This document shows, one piece after another, positions 33,378 through 44,457 of a DNA stretch of 64,000 nt. The stretch comes from Bathymodiolus brooksi (lineage: Eukaryota > Mollusca > Bivalvia > Mytilida > Modiolidae). The stretch covers positions 52,672,203-52,736,202 of the forward strand of contig OY804586.1 of NCBI GenBank assembly GCA_963680875.1, read 5' to 3'. The notes under the pieces are model-generated. The model ran no database searches and had not been told where the DNA came from. It was given only the letters and a program-made list of their open reading frames with translations. Positions within the stretch are counted from its first letter, which is position 1, and every line of letters starts with the position of its first letter. A program made the translations under genes and the position numbers.

Positions 33378-33871
33378 TGATTGATTGATGAATTTGTGTT
33401 TAAAGCCAACTTTAGCAATATTTCATCTATATCGACCTTCAGAAATAAAACATACTTGTCTATAACAAAAATCGGATTATATGTACAAATAAAAGAAACA
33501 TTAAAAAGATAAACCATATATTTAGAACGTATGTTATTTAACTATATTTATTTGTATATAAATTAATTCCTTTAAAAAATTTAAAAATTGTTTCGCTTGC
33601 GATATTTGTAAATAAATCATATACATTGTTGATATTGTAGAATGTTTAACGAACGTCAGCAACATCCATAGTCAATTAAAACATGTTTCAATGAATGAAT
33701 GGAAGTACACGCAATGCATTCCGGTCGTTCCTCGGTATTTAACAAATAACTATGAGTAATGCTACCATGACCTATACGACATCTGGTCAATGCTACTTGT
33801 TCTTTCTGATCTTGACCGTAAGAACAATTAGTCTTACCAACTAGGCAATGTATTTCGTTCACTTTGCACAA
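33378..33871 (-). pseudogene. Non-LTR retrotransposon 3' end
   Basis: The minus frame 33871-33656 contains VALTRCRIGHGSITHSYLL then ECIACTSIHSLKHVLIDYGC, the R-x-GH-x-x-x-THSYLL ... C-x2-C ... H-x3-C pattern of the C-terminal tail of jockey/I-type retrotransposon polyproteins. After a +1 frameshift and one stop it continues as FYNINNVYDLF and FKFLKGINLYT, ending at 33538. The 3' UTR of about 100 bp that follows ends gatgaaatattgctaaag, ttggctttaaacac and (aatc)n at 33378, the same tail as the SINEs here, with no SINE body between. Such elements copy themselves by target-primed reverse transcription. Upstream domains are absent, as in ordinary 5' truncation. Superfamily within the LINE group is not resolved. 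Confidence 0.8.
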
Positions 33872-34289
33872 ACAATGTATATTCTTGTATAAGATATAGA
33901 GTTGTTTATAACAATGACGAGATACAATTCTGTTTTCGAATTGTTTTTTCTGTACCTACGCACACCCCCATGATATCGCAGATGCTCATTAAGATAAAAT
34001 GTGATACAAGTTGTTGACAGTTCACTTCAAAGCACATAATCAAAGTATCAGTCTTCATCTTTGATATTGATAGACGCAAATGGTTCAATGCCCACTACAG
34101 TAATTGACATATCATCAAGCGTGTATCAGATTTAGATCATTTTTTTAATAACATCTTTGAAAAAGGCGTTTACCTGTCAGTTACCTTTGCTAAGAATAAT
34201 CAGTGTTTATTATCTTTATTTCAGTAGACTCGCCCATAACCATAATGCCGAGTTATGTCGACACATCTTGACTACATAAAAAGAGAGTT
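33872..34289. other. Non-coding stretch
   Basis: No continuation of the LINE reading frame could be followed upstream. Confidence 0.4.
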
Positions 34290-34462
34290 CGAATTCCACT
34301 CAGGGGAGGTGTACTCTGTTTATTATGTGATAAAGTTTGTCACTTACCTGCGGCAGGTCGGTGGTTTTCTCCGGGTATTCCGATTTCCTCCACCAATAAA
34401 ACTCACGACCACAATATAAATGAAATATTGTTGAAAGTGGCATTAAACACCTTAACCATTAC
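34290..34462 (+). mobile_element. SINE-1, head partly lost
   Basis: B box gagttcgaattcca (34298), gcggcaggtcggtggttttc, tccaccaataaaactcacg, tail gaaatattgttgaaagtgg and attaaacacc. Confidence 0.85.
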
Positions 34463-34857
34463 CCATGAAAAGAACGTTTCATTGCAAATGAGAACCTCCG
34501 TAATTAGCGGAATCATTTTACCATACACGCTCTATAGCGAATATTCATAAGAAATAAAGATAAACATACACGCTCTATAATACTATAAAGATGCACAGAT
34601 GCGCTGGATAATGAATATTTATAAGAAATAAAGATATTTCCAGCGTGAAATGTAACTTTAAGCTCTACATGTCCTGTTATGGACATTTGCGATGTGGGAA
34701 ATTCAGAACTACATGTATATTAATAGGAGATAGTCTATCCACTACGCATAACAAAATTGTATGTGCGGAAAGAATAAAAAAAACCTGTCTCTAAGGATGA
34801 GGCGTAAATAGGAGACTCCGACTTGAAAAATCCCCAGTAAATAAAGAAACACAAGAG
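34463..34857. other. Non-coding; short direct repeat
   Basis: tacacgctctat and gaatatt(c/t)ataagaaataaag each occur twice between 34524 and 34640. Confidence 0.5.
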
Positions 34858-35035
34858 TCACACGATGGCACCACTAGTGGAGCGGGAACATCCTGTCCTT
34901 CTCGAGTGCCTGCGTTCACCCCAGTTTTTTGTTGGAAATTTATTGCTAAATTTTTCTGTTAGTTGTCTGTGTAACGCCTTTGTCGACCATATTTTCTTTT
35001 TTCTTTTGGTCCTTGCACGGTCACGTGACAATGAC
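34858..35035 (-). repeat. REP-C/D fragment
   Basis: gatggcaccactagtggagc, gtgcctgcgttcaccccag, then a t-rich part ending tttcttttggtccttgc. Frames across it are not genes. Confidence 0.65.
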
Positions 35036-36046
35036 AGTAGCCGTCTATATATCCATATCCGTGCCATATTGCCACCAGGATGTTTTATTGATTGCAAACT
35101 GGTTTTCGTCATGAATATAGCTCAAATATTGCACACATGATTTTATCATGCAAAGAGGCAGATGTATTCTAATCAACGCACACCAGACATATAATTACCA
35201 TAATCACACAGTTCTCTTGCCACACCCCTTAATCGCCTTACTAGCTAAGATTATACCAATCAAGATACACGATGTTGTTATAATAACCTTATTCAACACC
35301 AGTACAGACTGATGAACTTTCCATAGCTAAATGAGATGATATTCAGAATGAGAGTAATTCAATGATATTCATTGAGTAATAGTGAAGGGTTTATTGGCGA
35401 TGAACACACGGAAATCCTCAGCATGTCCCTAAGTGATGGATAGAGTCCTCTCGGTAAAGGGTGAGGCTGGCGATGAACCATAGTGGGTAACTTTTTTGAA
35501 AGAGTGCAGGCATGTTGCACATTAAAGATTTCTTTGATAATTTTCGAAAGAGGTTAGGTGTATTGTAATCTCTACTAAATAATAAATTGCTCGTCTCCTC
35601 CTAAATCTCCATTCTTTCCAAGTGGCAATCAATATTAGTTTCGCCAGTCCATCGCTCCCTCATTTCTCTATAGTTTTTATATATTGTTGAACTTGTTTTC
35701 GTTCTGCATATAGCTATAATCCTCACATAGCAGTTGTCTCCATCTAATCTTTTCCAATGAGTTTGCATTTGACATGTAAAATACGTATGCGCGAAATCAC
35801 CGGATGCGCGAACACCGGTGCCAAGACAGTACTTCTAAATTGACAAGTTGAATAATAATTGCGGACAATATAAACCAAACACGGTAACGATACAAAAGTA
35901 TGAAAATATGTGTCCTGGCTTTTGAGATACTTAAAAATCATAGAAATACTTCACAAGACTTTATATGATGTATTTTACATAGGCCGAGAGGGTCTGTATT
36001 TTATACCATTTGATTAAATTAAATTATTACGCTTTCCAATCTTTTG
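35036..36046. other. Non-coding stretch
   Basis: 35580-35720 (gtctcctcctaaatctcc, ccatcgctccctcatttctc, gttgaacttgttttcgttctg) is similar to parts of the 42.3-43.9 kb duplication, a dispersed fragment of that unit. Nothing else recognised. Confidence 0.45.
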
Positions 36047-36126
36047 AGAGGGCGTGGGTGGCTCAATGGGTTAGGTAGTTGGATTACCTAACAACTCATA
36101 CAAGCCTATCACCAATACGGCGTGTG
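36047..36126 (+). mobile_element. SINE-2 head only
   Basis: gggcgtgggtggctcaatgg, gttaggtagttggattacc, caagcctatcaccaatacgg; stops before the B box, so it is unusual in lacking the 3' end. Confidence 0.8.
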
Positions 36127-36444
36127 TCTATGAGGCTTAAAAAGTCACGAGTCACTTAGTCTTTTCTCAGGCTTAGTAGGAATACATATAGCTTAAATTG
36201 TGTTTATGCTGCAAAAAGAAATATCATTAATCCATGGGTGATAATATTTGAATAAAATAATATAATACAATTATTAATGAATTTAGATGTTTCTTGTCAA
36301 CTGGAAATCAACTGATTATAGCGTTCTTGATAGTAAAGCTGTTCCAACTGTTAAATGAAAGGGTTAGCATTTTACTGACATGTGGAAAACACTTACATGA
36401 TCGCACCCTATCATTATGAGGAGCGGTTTGGGCATATAAAACTA

Positions 36445-37600
36445 GCTTAATCCCGCCACCTTTTATTGAAATGCCTGTACCAAGTCAGGAAAGTGAGCTG
36501 ACATGTATTTGTGTCTTAGAGATATCGATGTTGCCTCTTTCTACGAATTTGATATTGTATTTGGTATATCCGACAGTGTGGCATTTATTGTATCTGGTAT
36601 ATCTGACAGTGTGGCATTTATTGTATTTGGTATAGCTGACAGTGTGGCATTTATTGTATTTGGTATATCTGACAGTGTGGCATTTATTGTATTTGGTATA
36701 ACTGACAGTGTGGCATTTATTGTATTTGGTATATCTGACAGTGTGGCATTTATTGTATTTGGTATATCTGACAGTGTGGCATTTATTGTATTTGGTATAT
36801 CTGACAGTGTGGCATTTATTGTATTTGGTATATCTGACAGTGTGGCATTTAATGTATTTGGTATATCTGACAGTGTGGCATTTATTGCATTTGGTATATC
36901 AGACAGTGTGGCATTTATTATATTTGGTATATCTGACAGTGTGACATTTATTGTATTTGGTATATCTGACAGTGTGGCATTTATTGTATTTGGTATATCT
37001 GACAGTGTGGCATTTATTGTATTTGGTATATCTGACAGTGTGGCATGTATTGTATTTGGTATATCTGACAGTGTGGCATTTATTGTATTTGGTATATCTG
37101 ACAGTGTGACATTTATTGCATTTTGTATATCTGACAGTGTGGCATTTATTGTATTTGGTATAGCTGACAGTGTGGCATGTATTGTATTTGGTATATCTGA
37201 CAGTGTGGCATTTATTGTATTTGGACAGTGTGGCATTTATTGTATTTGGTATATCTGACAGTGTGGCATTTATTGTATTTGGTATATCTGACAGTGTGGC
37301 ATTTATTGTATTTGGTATAGCTGACAGTGTGGCATTTATTGTATTTGGTATATCTGACGGTGTGGAATTTATTGTATTTGGTATAGCTGACAGTGTGGCA
37401 TTTATTGTATTTGGTATATCTGACAGTGTGGCATTCATTGTATCTGGTATATCTGACAGTGTCACATTTATTGTATTTGGTATAGCTGACAGTGTGGCAT
37501 TTATTGTATTTGGTATATCTGACAGTGTGGCATTCATTGTATCTGGTATATCTGACAGTGTGGCATTTAGTGTATTTCATTTTATTACAACTATTTTCCC
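36445..37600 (+). repeat. REP-F copy hosting a 33-bp minisatellite
   Basis: The entry side has ttaatcccgccaccttttat, atgcctgtaccaagtcagg and tctttctacgaatttgatat; the exit side returns to atttcattttattac. Confidence 0.8.
36553..37577. repeat. 33-bp minisatellite, ~31 units
   Basis: Unit ggtatatctgacagtgtgg + catttattgtattt, derived from the REP-F stretch around the 'ctgttccgacattgtggcattt' motif. One unit is shortened at 37222-37240 (ttggacagtgtgg), which is why the open frames switch there. Variants tatagct, tatctgg and gtcacat occur in repeated order. Open frames on both strands (122-251 residues) are consequences of the period. Confidence 0.97.
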
Positions 37601-38274
37601 AAAGCAGAACAGGTAAAAGCAGAAACGCTATGAATAAACGTCAGAGAAAACTAGAAAACTGAAGGGCAAGCAGTTCTGATTATTTAACACAACATTTACG
37701 GCGCCGTTAAATAGCTTAAATACTGCTAAAGTGTGCGTTACACACCTATATATGCAAACAAAACAATTGCCTTTGATCTAATACAATAAAATGATACACT
37801 TATTTTGATGTCGAGCATCTTAGCTAACTTATTTATTACCCCCTTCCCCCCTTTTGTTGCAATCAAAACATCCGCTAATATGTATATTTCATTGTCGTCC
37901 ATCAACAGGGCTCGAGCTTCCTAATCAACAGTCCAAACGTATAGTTACCATCATCAGTAGACAGGACAAGACACCGTACACGTTTCAGACAATGGCGTGT
38001 CACATTTCTTACAGGATAGTTGTTTTTCCTTATTGTATAACCAGCATTGCTGGTATCTATCTAGGTCGGTGGACTTGATGTCTACAATTCAATGAACGAG
38101 GAATGTGTTGGTGGATATATATGCCCTGTTGCTAATTGTGTGGTTTGTAACATACACCTATCTAATAACATAATCTAAGGGTTACGGCCAGTGACCGTTG
38201 GTTGTTGTTCATCACAATCATGAGTACATTGTCACTAGCATGATCTATGAGATATACGTATTGTTTTATATTTA
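37601..38274. other. Non-coding stretch
   Basis: A REP-D-like scrap (aacgtcagagaaaac) at 37638. No gene. Confidence 0.4.
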
Positions 38275-38400
38275 CAGCTCTCAAAGATTTTCAAATTTTA
38301 GATTATTTAATATTTGGCTTTCAAATATGTTGGCTTTGAGCGTACAAAATGATGTTTATTTAAAATATGGTTTGTGGGCACTACATTTGATATCTACTGG
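38275..38400 (-). repeat. REP-B fragment
   Basis: tctcaaagattttcaaatttt, ggctttgagcgtacaaaatg, gggcactacatttgatatct. Confidence 0.65.
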
Positions 38401-38491
38401 TTTGCTCTCTTTTTGTTGTGTTTGTTTTTTGCTGATTAATGTTATTACAATTTAATTTAAGGTTCATCTCTCAGATATAGGTACAGTTAGC

Positions 38492-38623
38492 AGATTTTGG
38501 CCATCCTAGCCCCCAGATTTTGGCCATCCTTGCCCCCAGATTTTGGCCATCCCTGTCCCCAGAACACGTTTACACTATTTGACTTTCCAATCGTTTGACT
38601 GTGTCCTGACGAAGGTTGTGCAT
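38492..38623 (-). repeat. REP-B with a 23-bp triplication, cut by a MITE
   Basis: cagattttggccatccttgcccc-type units, three in a row (38492-38562), then gactttccaatcgtttgac. The element is interrupted at 38624 by the ttaa-ended MITE. Confidence 0.75.
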
Positions 38624-38903
38624 TTAAGGTGGTACAATACACTTCAGGTAAAATTTGTTCTGCTCTTTAATTTTCTTATTTTTTTGGCAGTGTGTTTGAA
38701 TATATCCACTGTAATAAATATCAAAATTTTAACAAATTCCAACCAACAGACTCAGAGCTATTAATTCACTAGCCACATAGCAGCTTTTCTCTCTGTGGTT
38801 TTGATCATCGAGATGCTTGAAATCTGTATTCAAACATCATATGATCAAAACGTTCAACTGATTTTAAAGAGTTATCTCCCTGTAGTGTATGGTACCACCT
38901 TAA
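38624..38903. mobile_element. 280-bp MITE with TTAA ends
   Basis: Ends ttaaggtggtacaatacact and gtgtatggtaccaccttaa are inverted repeats of about 19 bp, each beginning with TTAA as a target-site duplication. TTAA targets are typical of piggyBac-type and Kolobok-type transposons; which drove this one cannot be told. No coding capacity. Confidence 0.88.
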
Positions 38904-39567
38904 TCTATACAAGATATATTTAATACTGAAAATTGGAGATCTTAAGAGATGAGATTATTATAGAAACCTATCATGAGCTAGTTTCATCTCAAGGGTTGTG
39001 GAAATGATAATGCCCGAGCCCATTCCCACCGTTCCGTACTACGACCCAATGGCAGTCTGTATATCATGATATTACCCTCCGTATCAGTAACTATTGTGTT
39101 TATTGCATTGAAGTCCAGAATCGGACACACACAATATAAATGCACAGACATTTTTCAAGGAATCAATAAACCTACACTACAAGTCGCCCTACAAACCAGT
39201 AACTGTTGTTTATTGCATTGAATAAAAGATGTTGATGCACACAATAGATACAACCGTTATTACCTAATTTGAAATGACCACAGCAGATGTTTGAATGGTG
39301 TTCAACTTATAATGAGAAATAAATGCTGATGTGGAACGGTCTATATTAGCATCCCAGTCTGTATCGCGGAATAGTGAGGGTCATATGGATAGTGTTCAAC
39401 CAATTAAATGTATGCTTTTTATTCTGATATGTATTAATACCAAGGTACAATGTATATGTTTACAAAGGTTAATAGGTCATGTTACTATGTAATTTATGTT
39501 CCATTTCATTGCGTTGTGTGTCAATATAATGGTTTACTTCTGTATTTAAATGCTTTTTTCTAATTAT
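38904..39567. other. Non-coding; ~107-bp direct repeat
   Basis: accagtaactgttgtttattg at 39195 echoes tcagtaactattgtgtttattg at 39084. No gene. Confidence 0.45.
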
Positions 39568-39855
39568 CCCATTTCCTTTTGATCCTTAACTGGATATATT
39601 CCCATGTAAATAACAGCGTCAACCATATGACAACATATTCCTGTACAGGCATTGGAATGACATTCGTTTTCCGTTTGATCTTTAACTAGATATTTTCCTC
39701 TCTAACTTAAAGCGGTAACTATATGACAACATATTCCTGTCTGTTGGAATGACATTTGTTTTCCGTTTGATCTTTAACTAGATATTTTCCTCTCTAACTT
39801 AAAGCGGTAACTATGACAACATATTCCTGTGCAGGCGTATATTGGAATGACACTC
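39568..39855. repeat. ~92-98-bp tandem repeat, ~3 units
   Basis: ccgtttgatctttaactagat, then aacttaaagcggtaactat and gacaacatattcctgt. The second and third units (39663, 39755) are nearly identical; the first is older. Confidence 0.9.
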
Positions 39856-39991
39856 GTATACCTCTGCGCCATTAATCAACCGTAACTTCCTATAAAAGTT
39901 CCCCGGCAGACAATAAAAGCTAATTAATGGTAAAACAAATTTCATGTATTTCTTAAGAATTTTCTCTCAGGATAAGCCATGGTGGTAAATA

Positions 39992-40288
39992 CAGTCAAAC
40001 CCGCCTATGCAGTCACCTCTATTAAGCAGTCACCTCTATTAAGCAGTCACCTCTATTAAGTAGTCACGTCTATTAAGTAGTCACCTCTATTAAGCAGTCA
40101 CCTCTATGAAGTAGTCACCTCTATTAAGCAGTCACCTCTATTAAGCAGTCACCTTATTTAAAGGTCACCGTTTTATTGTGCTGTCATGTAATATTTCATA
40201 TGAATGGAACCTCTTTTAAGAGATCACCTGTCTTAAAAGACCACTTTTTCTTTGTCCCAAAGGTAACCTCTTAATACAGGTTTGACTG
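39992..40288. mobile_element. 297-bp pogo-like MITE with tandem interior
   Basis: Inverted ends cagtcaaacccgcctat / ttaatacaggtttgactg, preceded by TA. The left half is a 17-bp tandem array. Ends of this type are usual for pogo-group Tc1/mariner elements; the expected TA on the right has become CA. Confidence 0.7.
40009..40157. repeat. 17-bp tandem repeat, ~9 units
   Basis: Unit agtcacctctattaagc, with single-base variants (cacgtct, tatgaag). Confidence 0.93.
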
Positions 40289-40763
40289 CATTAGGCTTAA
40301 GCCAATAGCTGATGGCTGATTGTCTGGGACTGGTTTATGTCGGGAAGGGTAACTATCTATTACCTCATGCACGGAAATCAACACCCACGTCGATAACTTA
40401 ATTGCTTGGGGAGTAATTACATAAATATGTTAATCTTAATGGTGTACACGAGTCACCAAAGGCTTATCTATCTCACATTGTTATCATGTTCTGTAGATCA
40501 TAATTACGACAATCAATTGTTTAATGATTAAGTAAATGTAGCTCTCCATCCTACCCATACTTTGTATATATATATGTAAATAATTATTTTTAATATTTTT
40601 TAATATTTTAAAGTATTTTAAGTTTTAACATTAAAATAGTTAATTATAATATAAGTAGGGATTTACTCCACTTGCTCCTATTCAAAGGAGGCTAATACAC
40701 AGAAGAAGAAGTTTAATCTGTTTGTTCTATGTGTTAATTCAGACGGTATCCGTCATTTTGATA
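40289..40763. other. Non-coding, very AT-rich at 40560-40660
   Basis: No gene or repeat identified. Confidence 0.4.
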
Positions 40764-40870
40764 TACATAAAAACGTAGATATATTGTATTTAATTTCGCG
40801 CGAACGACGCGTTTCAGGTACGCTCATGATCAAAAGCAAAATATTGGAATTACACAAAACACAGGAAAAA
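40764..40870 (+). repeat. REP-B copy, internally deleted
   Basis: cataaaaacgtagatatattg, gaacgacgcgtttcaggtac, gctcatgatc. Confidence 0.65.
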
Positions 40871-41196
40871 CAAACATAGCGTAATAAAAAAAAACCCAGA
40901 TATCACATTTAACCCGTTGACTGCGCTAGTCACATGTATGTCCCTTGAAAAAGAAATTTACTTTTATTTTCATTTTCTTTAAGAATAAGTTACCAACTAC
41001 ATTATAATTAGATTACACAATTTGAAGTCAGATACAGATATTGCACATATAGAACCACTTTAAGATTAAAAAGAAGCGGTAAGTAGCGTCACTTTGCTGT
41101 TAAAATGACGCCACCCTGATGAAGGGGTCATGACGTCAGGAATAATACCGCACACGACGTTACGACTATACACGAAACGTCACAGTCAAAGGGTTA

Positions 41197-41340
41197 ATAC
41201 ACACGACGCGTTTCTGCAATAACATTAATCAGGTACGCTCAAGACCGAAATACTTGAAATTAAAATATTTGTTTTAATCTGCAGGAGTAATATAACCAAA
41301 GGAACTAGACAGGAAACAAACATGAGGAGGAGAACCTTGG
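41197..41340 (+). repeat. REP-B copy, 5' end missing
   Basis: acacacgacgcgtttctgc, aataacattaatcaggtacg, accaaaggaactagacagg. Confidence 0.7.
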
Positions 41341-41511
41341 TTTTTGTAATAATTATATTATGCAGGAACTGTAAATTTCAATCATAAATGTATCTAATAA
41401 ACCATGTCAGTATATATCTGAATCTGTTCTGTTAATATTTGCCTTTCGATGTGATATTATTCTGCGAAATCCATTCTCGCAAATCAAATCAACGATAATG
41501 TGTATATATAT

Positions 41512-41680
41512 ATAGCAAATAGTTCATGGCACTGAGGGTCATATGGCAGTATATGGACCGGTCCGTCACCAAAACAATAGTATATGGACCGAAGCTTCTT
41601 AGGTTCATATAACATTTTTTTGGTGACGGACCGATCCATATACTGCCATATGACCCGAAGTGACATGAACTATTTGCTAT
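41512..41680. repeat. Foldback palindrome P8
   Basis: 59-61-base arms: atagcaaatagttcatggca ... gaccggtccgtcacc against ggtgacggaccgatccatat ... catgaactatttgctat, with a 50-base loop that repeats the tatatggaccg motif. Confidence 0.95.
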
Positions 41681-41683
41681 ATT

Positions 41684-42330
41684 ATACTTTTTATCTAAAA
41701 TAATAATGCAGGTACCGTTCCAGAACCGAATCGAAAACGAGGCAATTCAGTCCCGGTCCATATAACGTTATATTGATCGGCTGCGCTAACAAAGACAAAT
41801 TTGGAAAATAAAAACGTAAAGTATATTATATATATATATATACAACCAGGTAGACATTGCAGTGTATAACATAGTACCGATAACTGTTTGCCAGATGATT
41901 TCAATTTAATATACCGAGCTTTTCCGGTTGCCGGCGGGTTTAGAAGGGGCGACAACCTATGGTCTTCCTCTACATTATATATGTTTTAGCTGTCCACCGG
42001 ATGGTCTCACGCGTCAGAACATTTTACATAAGACATCCAAATTGTATTATTACTTTTATATAATACAAATATGTAAGGAATAGTAATAGACAATGTAGTG
42101 TATGAAATGATACCAATATCTATTTTGAAAGAGGATTTCAAATTAATATGAACAATACATTATTACAATTCTCCAGCAAAAAATAACAATTTTGTTTTTA
42201 TTCTCTCAAAACAATAAATAAATATAGCCTTGACATCATATCAAATATGAAAAATAGTATGTTAGAAAAGTAATCTCCAAGCTTATTGTTCATTCACAGG
42301 AAATGAATATGGATGAAAAAGAAATTATTG
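41684..42330. other. Non-coding, with (ta)n at 41826-41842
   Basis: No gene supported. Confidence 0.4.
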
Positions 42331-43061
42331 TTCCGTTGCGTCACATTGTTCATCATCAGCCTGTGCTGATAGCCTTCTCACGGAAGCCTTTACAATTCAA
42401 AGCAATTTCCTGTCGCTACGCATTATTATGTTTGATAGAACAGGTTCACCTAGTATTCCTCCTACGTGTTTGTTACAGTATTACAAATTAGTCTTAGTAA
42501 TAGATGTTGGGTTATTGGTCGTTTTCTTCACATTAAGATTTGAAAAGAGAAGATAGAAATTCTCTTACCAACTCGTTGCTCTGTTTGCGCCAGTCCACCC
42601 TATGTTCTGTATGGTATTCATGTATAATTAATTTCGTTCTCCACCTGCAAATGCTGAAATATATTAATGATTGACTAACAATCAGTCTTCAATTTCAGAA
42701 AGCGTTATATCTCCACTCCTCGAGAGAACCATGGATAAAGATAGAACGAATTGTTACTCTGACGTAGGGGGCAACCGGTACGTAATGGGCGACCACTGGC
42801 TGTGCACGAAAACGCACACACACATTATACTCGCCGTTATTACTTGACAGAAACGAGGCTCCCGAATTCAACGAATGCTCTTACTAATATAACCTTTCTA
42901 TCATGCTACAATCTACACATCAGTTGTGTCACATTTGTCATCATCAGCCTGTGCTGATAACCTTCTCATGGAAGCCTTTATAGTTCAAAGCAATTTCCTG
43001 TTGATACGCATTATCATGCTTAATATAACACGTTCACCTAGTAATACTCCCATATGTTTAC

Positions 43062-43250
43062 TAAGAAGAGCTTAAAGATACCAAAGGGGCAATCAGAATC
43101 CATAAATGGAAGACGGACAGACAACACAATGGCCTAAAGAAAAAGGACACAAGGAAAACAACGATATACAGACACATAAAACTAAAGATTTAGTAATACG
43201 AACACCACTAAAAACCGAGAGTGAACTCAGGTGCTCAGGAGAGTAAACCG
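43062..43250 (+). repeat. REP-C insertion
   Basis: taagaagagcttaaagatacc to gtgaactcaggtgctcagg; the 3' third is missing. Confidence 0.8.
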
Positions 43251-43500
43251 AGCGTGTCTACAATTTCTCGTCCCTACTGGCAGTGAAATGTTTGCCCTGG
43301 TTGTCCCATTTCTCCCTCATTTCTGTATAATGTGCATACACAGTTCATGTTGTACTCATTCTGTTAATGCTTGAAATATTTTATGCCAGACATAAAGTAA
43401 ATAACACTTCGACTTCAATTTCAAACAGTAGTATATCACGAATCCAAAAGTGGATATAGTAATATGTTGAAATGGAAATGGAAATGGAAATGAACGCTGC

Positions 43501-43672
43501 ATAATAAAAACGTAGATATCAAATTTAGTGCGCACAAATCGTTTTTGAAATAACCTTCATCAGGTACGCTCAAAACCGAAAGATTGGAATTTCAAATAAA
43601 TCAAAAGTGTTTGGGAGCAATAAAACCAAAGGGCATGACCAGGATAGCCACAATCGGCTTAGGACAGCTATT
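43501..43672 (+). repeat. REP-B, near complete
   Basis: ataataaaaacgtagatatc, aaataaccttcatcaggtac, aagtgtttgggagcaataaa, gggcatgaccaggatagcc. A (gaaatg)4 run precedes it at 43470. Confidence 0.85.
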
Positions 43673-43963
43673 ATTTAGGAAGTGCAAATTTCAATAACTA
43701 ACAATCAATCTTCATTTTTAGAAATGGTTGTATCGTCACACCGCGGTATATAAATAGAGCAAAGATTTTTTTCTAACGTAGGGCGAATCCTGTACGAGTT
43801 GGGCGTCCAACTAGCTTTTAGGACGGGACGGAAATTAGTTCATCGAATTCAAAGAACGCTCATCACTATAGCCTTTCTGTCATGTGACAATCTAAACATC
43901 CCCTCATTGGTCCATTCCAGTGCCAACTTTCACTTTCACTTTAAAATCTGATTCAACCCACCA

Positions 43964-44117
43964 TTTCTTTAGAAATGCCTGTACCAAGTCAGGGTCATTA
44001 CGGTTTTCACAGTTTTCCGGTTGTTGCCTGATTTTGTCTGTCTATATACTTATGAGTTTTGACTTTCCCTTTGTAAGATTGTTCGGAGTTCGGTAATTTT
44101 GTTATTACCCTTATTTC
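43964..44117 (+). repeat. REP-E copy, longest
   Basis: Includes the leader aaatgcctgtaccaagtcag before the cattacggttttcacagttt core. Confidence 0.85.
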
Positions 44118-44360
44118 ATAATTTCTTGCTTGTTATTTATTTCGTAGCAGAAATATCGCAGAACCACTGTTCAAGTAATGTATCGTGGTTAACGATTTGG
44201 TATTCGAAAAAGGGGAATGGTGATTATTATGATCTAACTGGTGTAATCAATGCATTAGCCAGTGACTTGTGAGGTAGCGTTGTTAAACATCACAAACACC
44301 TATTTTTCAATTATTTAAAAACTACAACAATTTACGTGTTGATGATTACGATTATGAAAA

Positions 44361-44408
44361 ATAAGGATAATAACAAAATTACCGAACAATCTTACAAAGG
44401 GAAAGTAT
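44361..44408 (-). repeat. REP-E 3' fragment
   Basis: aataaggataataacaaaatt, then ccgaacaatcttacaaaggg. Confidence 0.75.
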
Positions 44409-44457
44409 GGACCACGTGTTTCTGGAATAGCCTTAAAGTAAATAGATTACAATTATA

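Larger units (their letters stand above)
42331..43900. repeat. ~0.6-kb tandem duplication, later invaded
   Basis: 42331-42920 and 42921-43900 share catcatcagcctgtgctgata, cagttcaaagcaatttcctg, ggttcacctagta / cgttcacctagta, tcttcaatttcaga / tcttcatttttaga, and tctatcatg / tctgtcatg near their ends. The right copy is longer because REP-C and REP-B lie inside it. Confidence 0.8.

Noticed and set aside
36503..37616. Long open frames on both strands over the 33-bp array
   Set aside because: Period divisible by three keeps several frames open at once. The array lies inside a REP-F copy.
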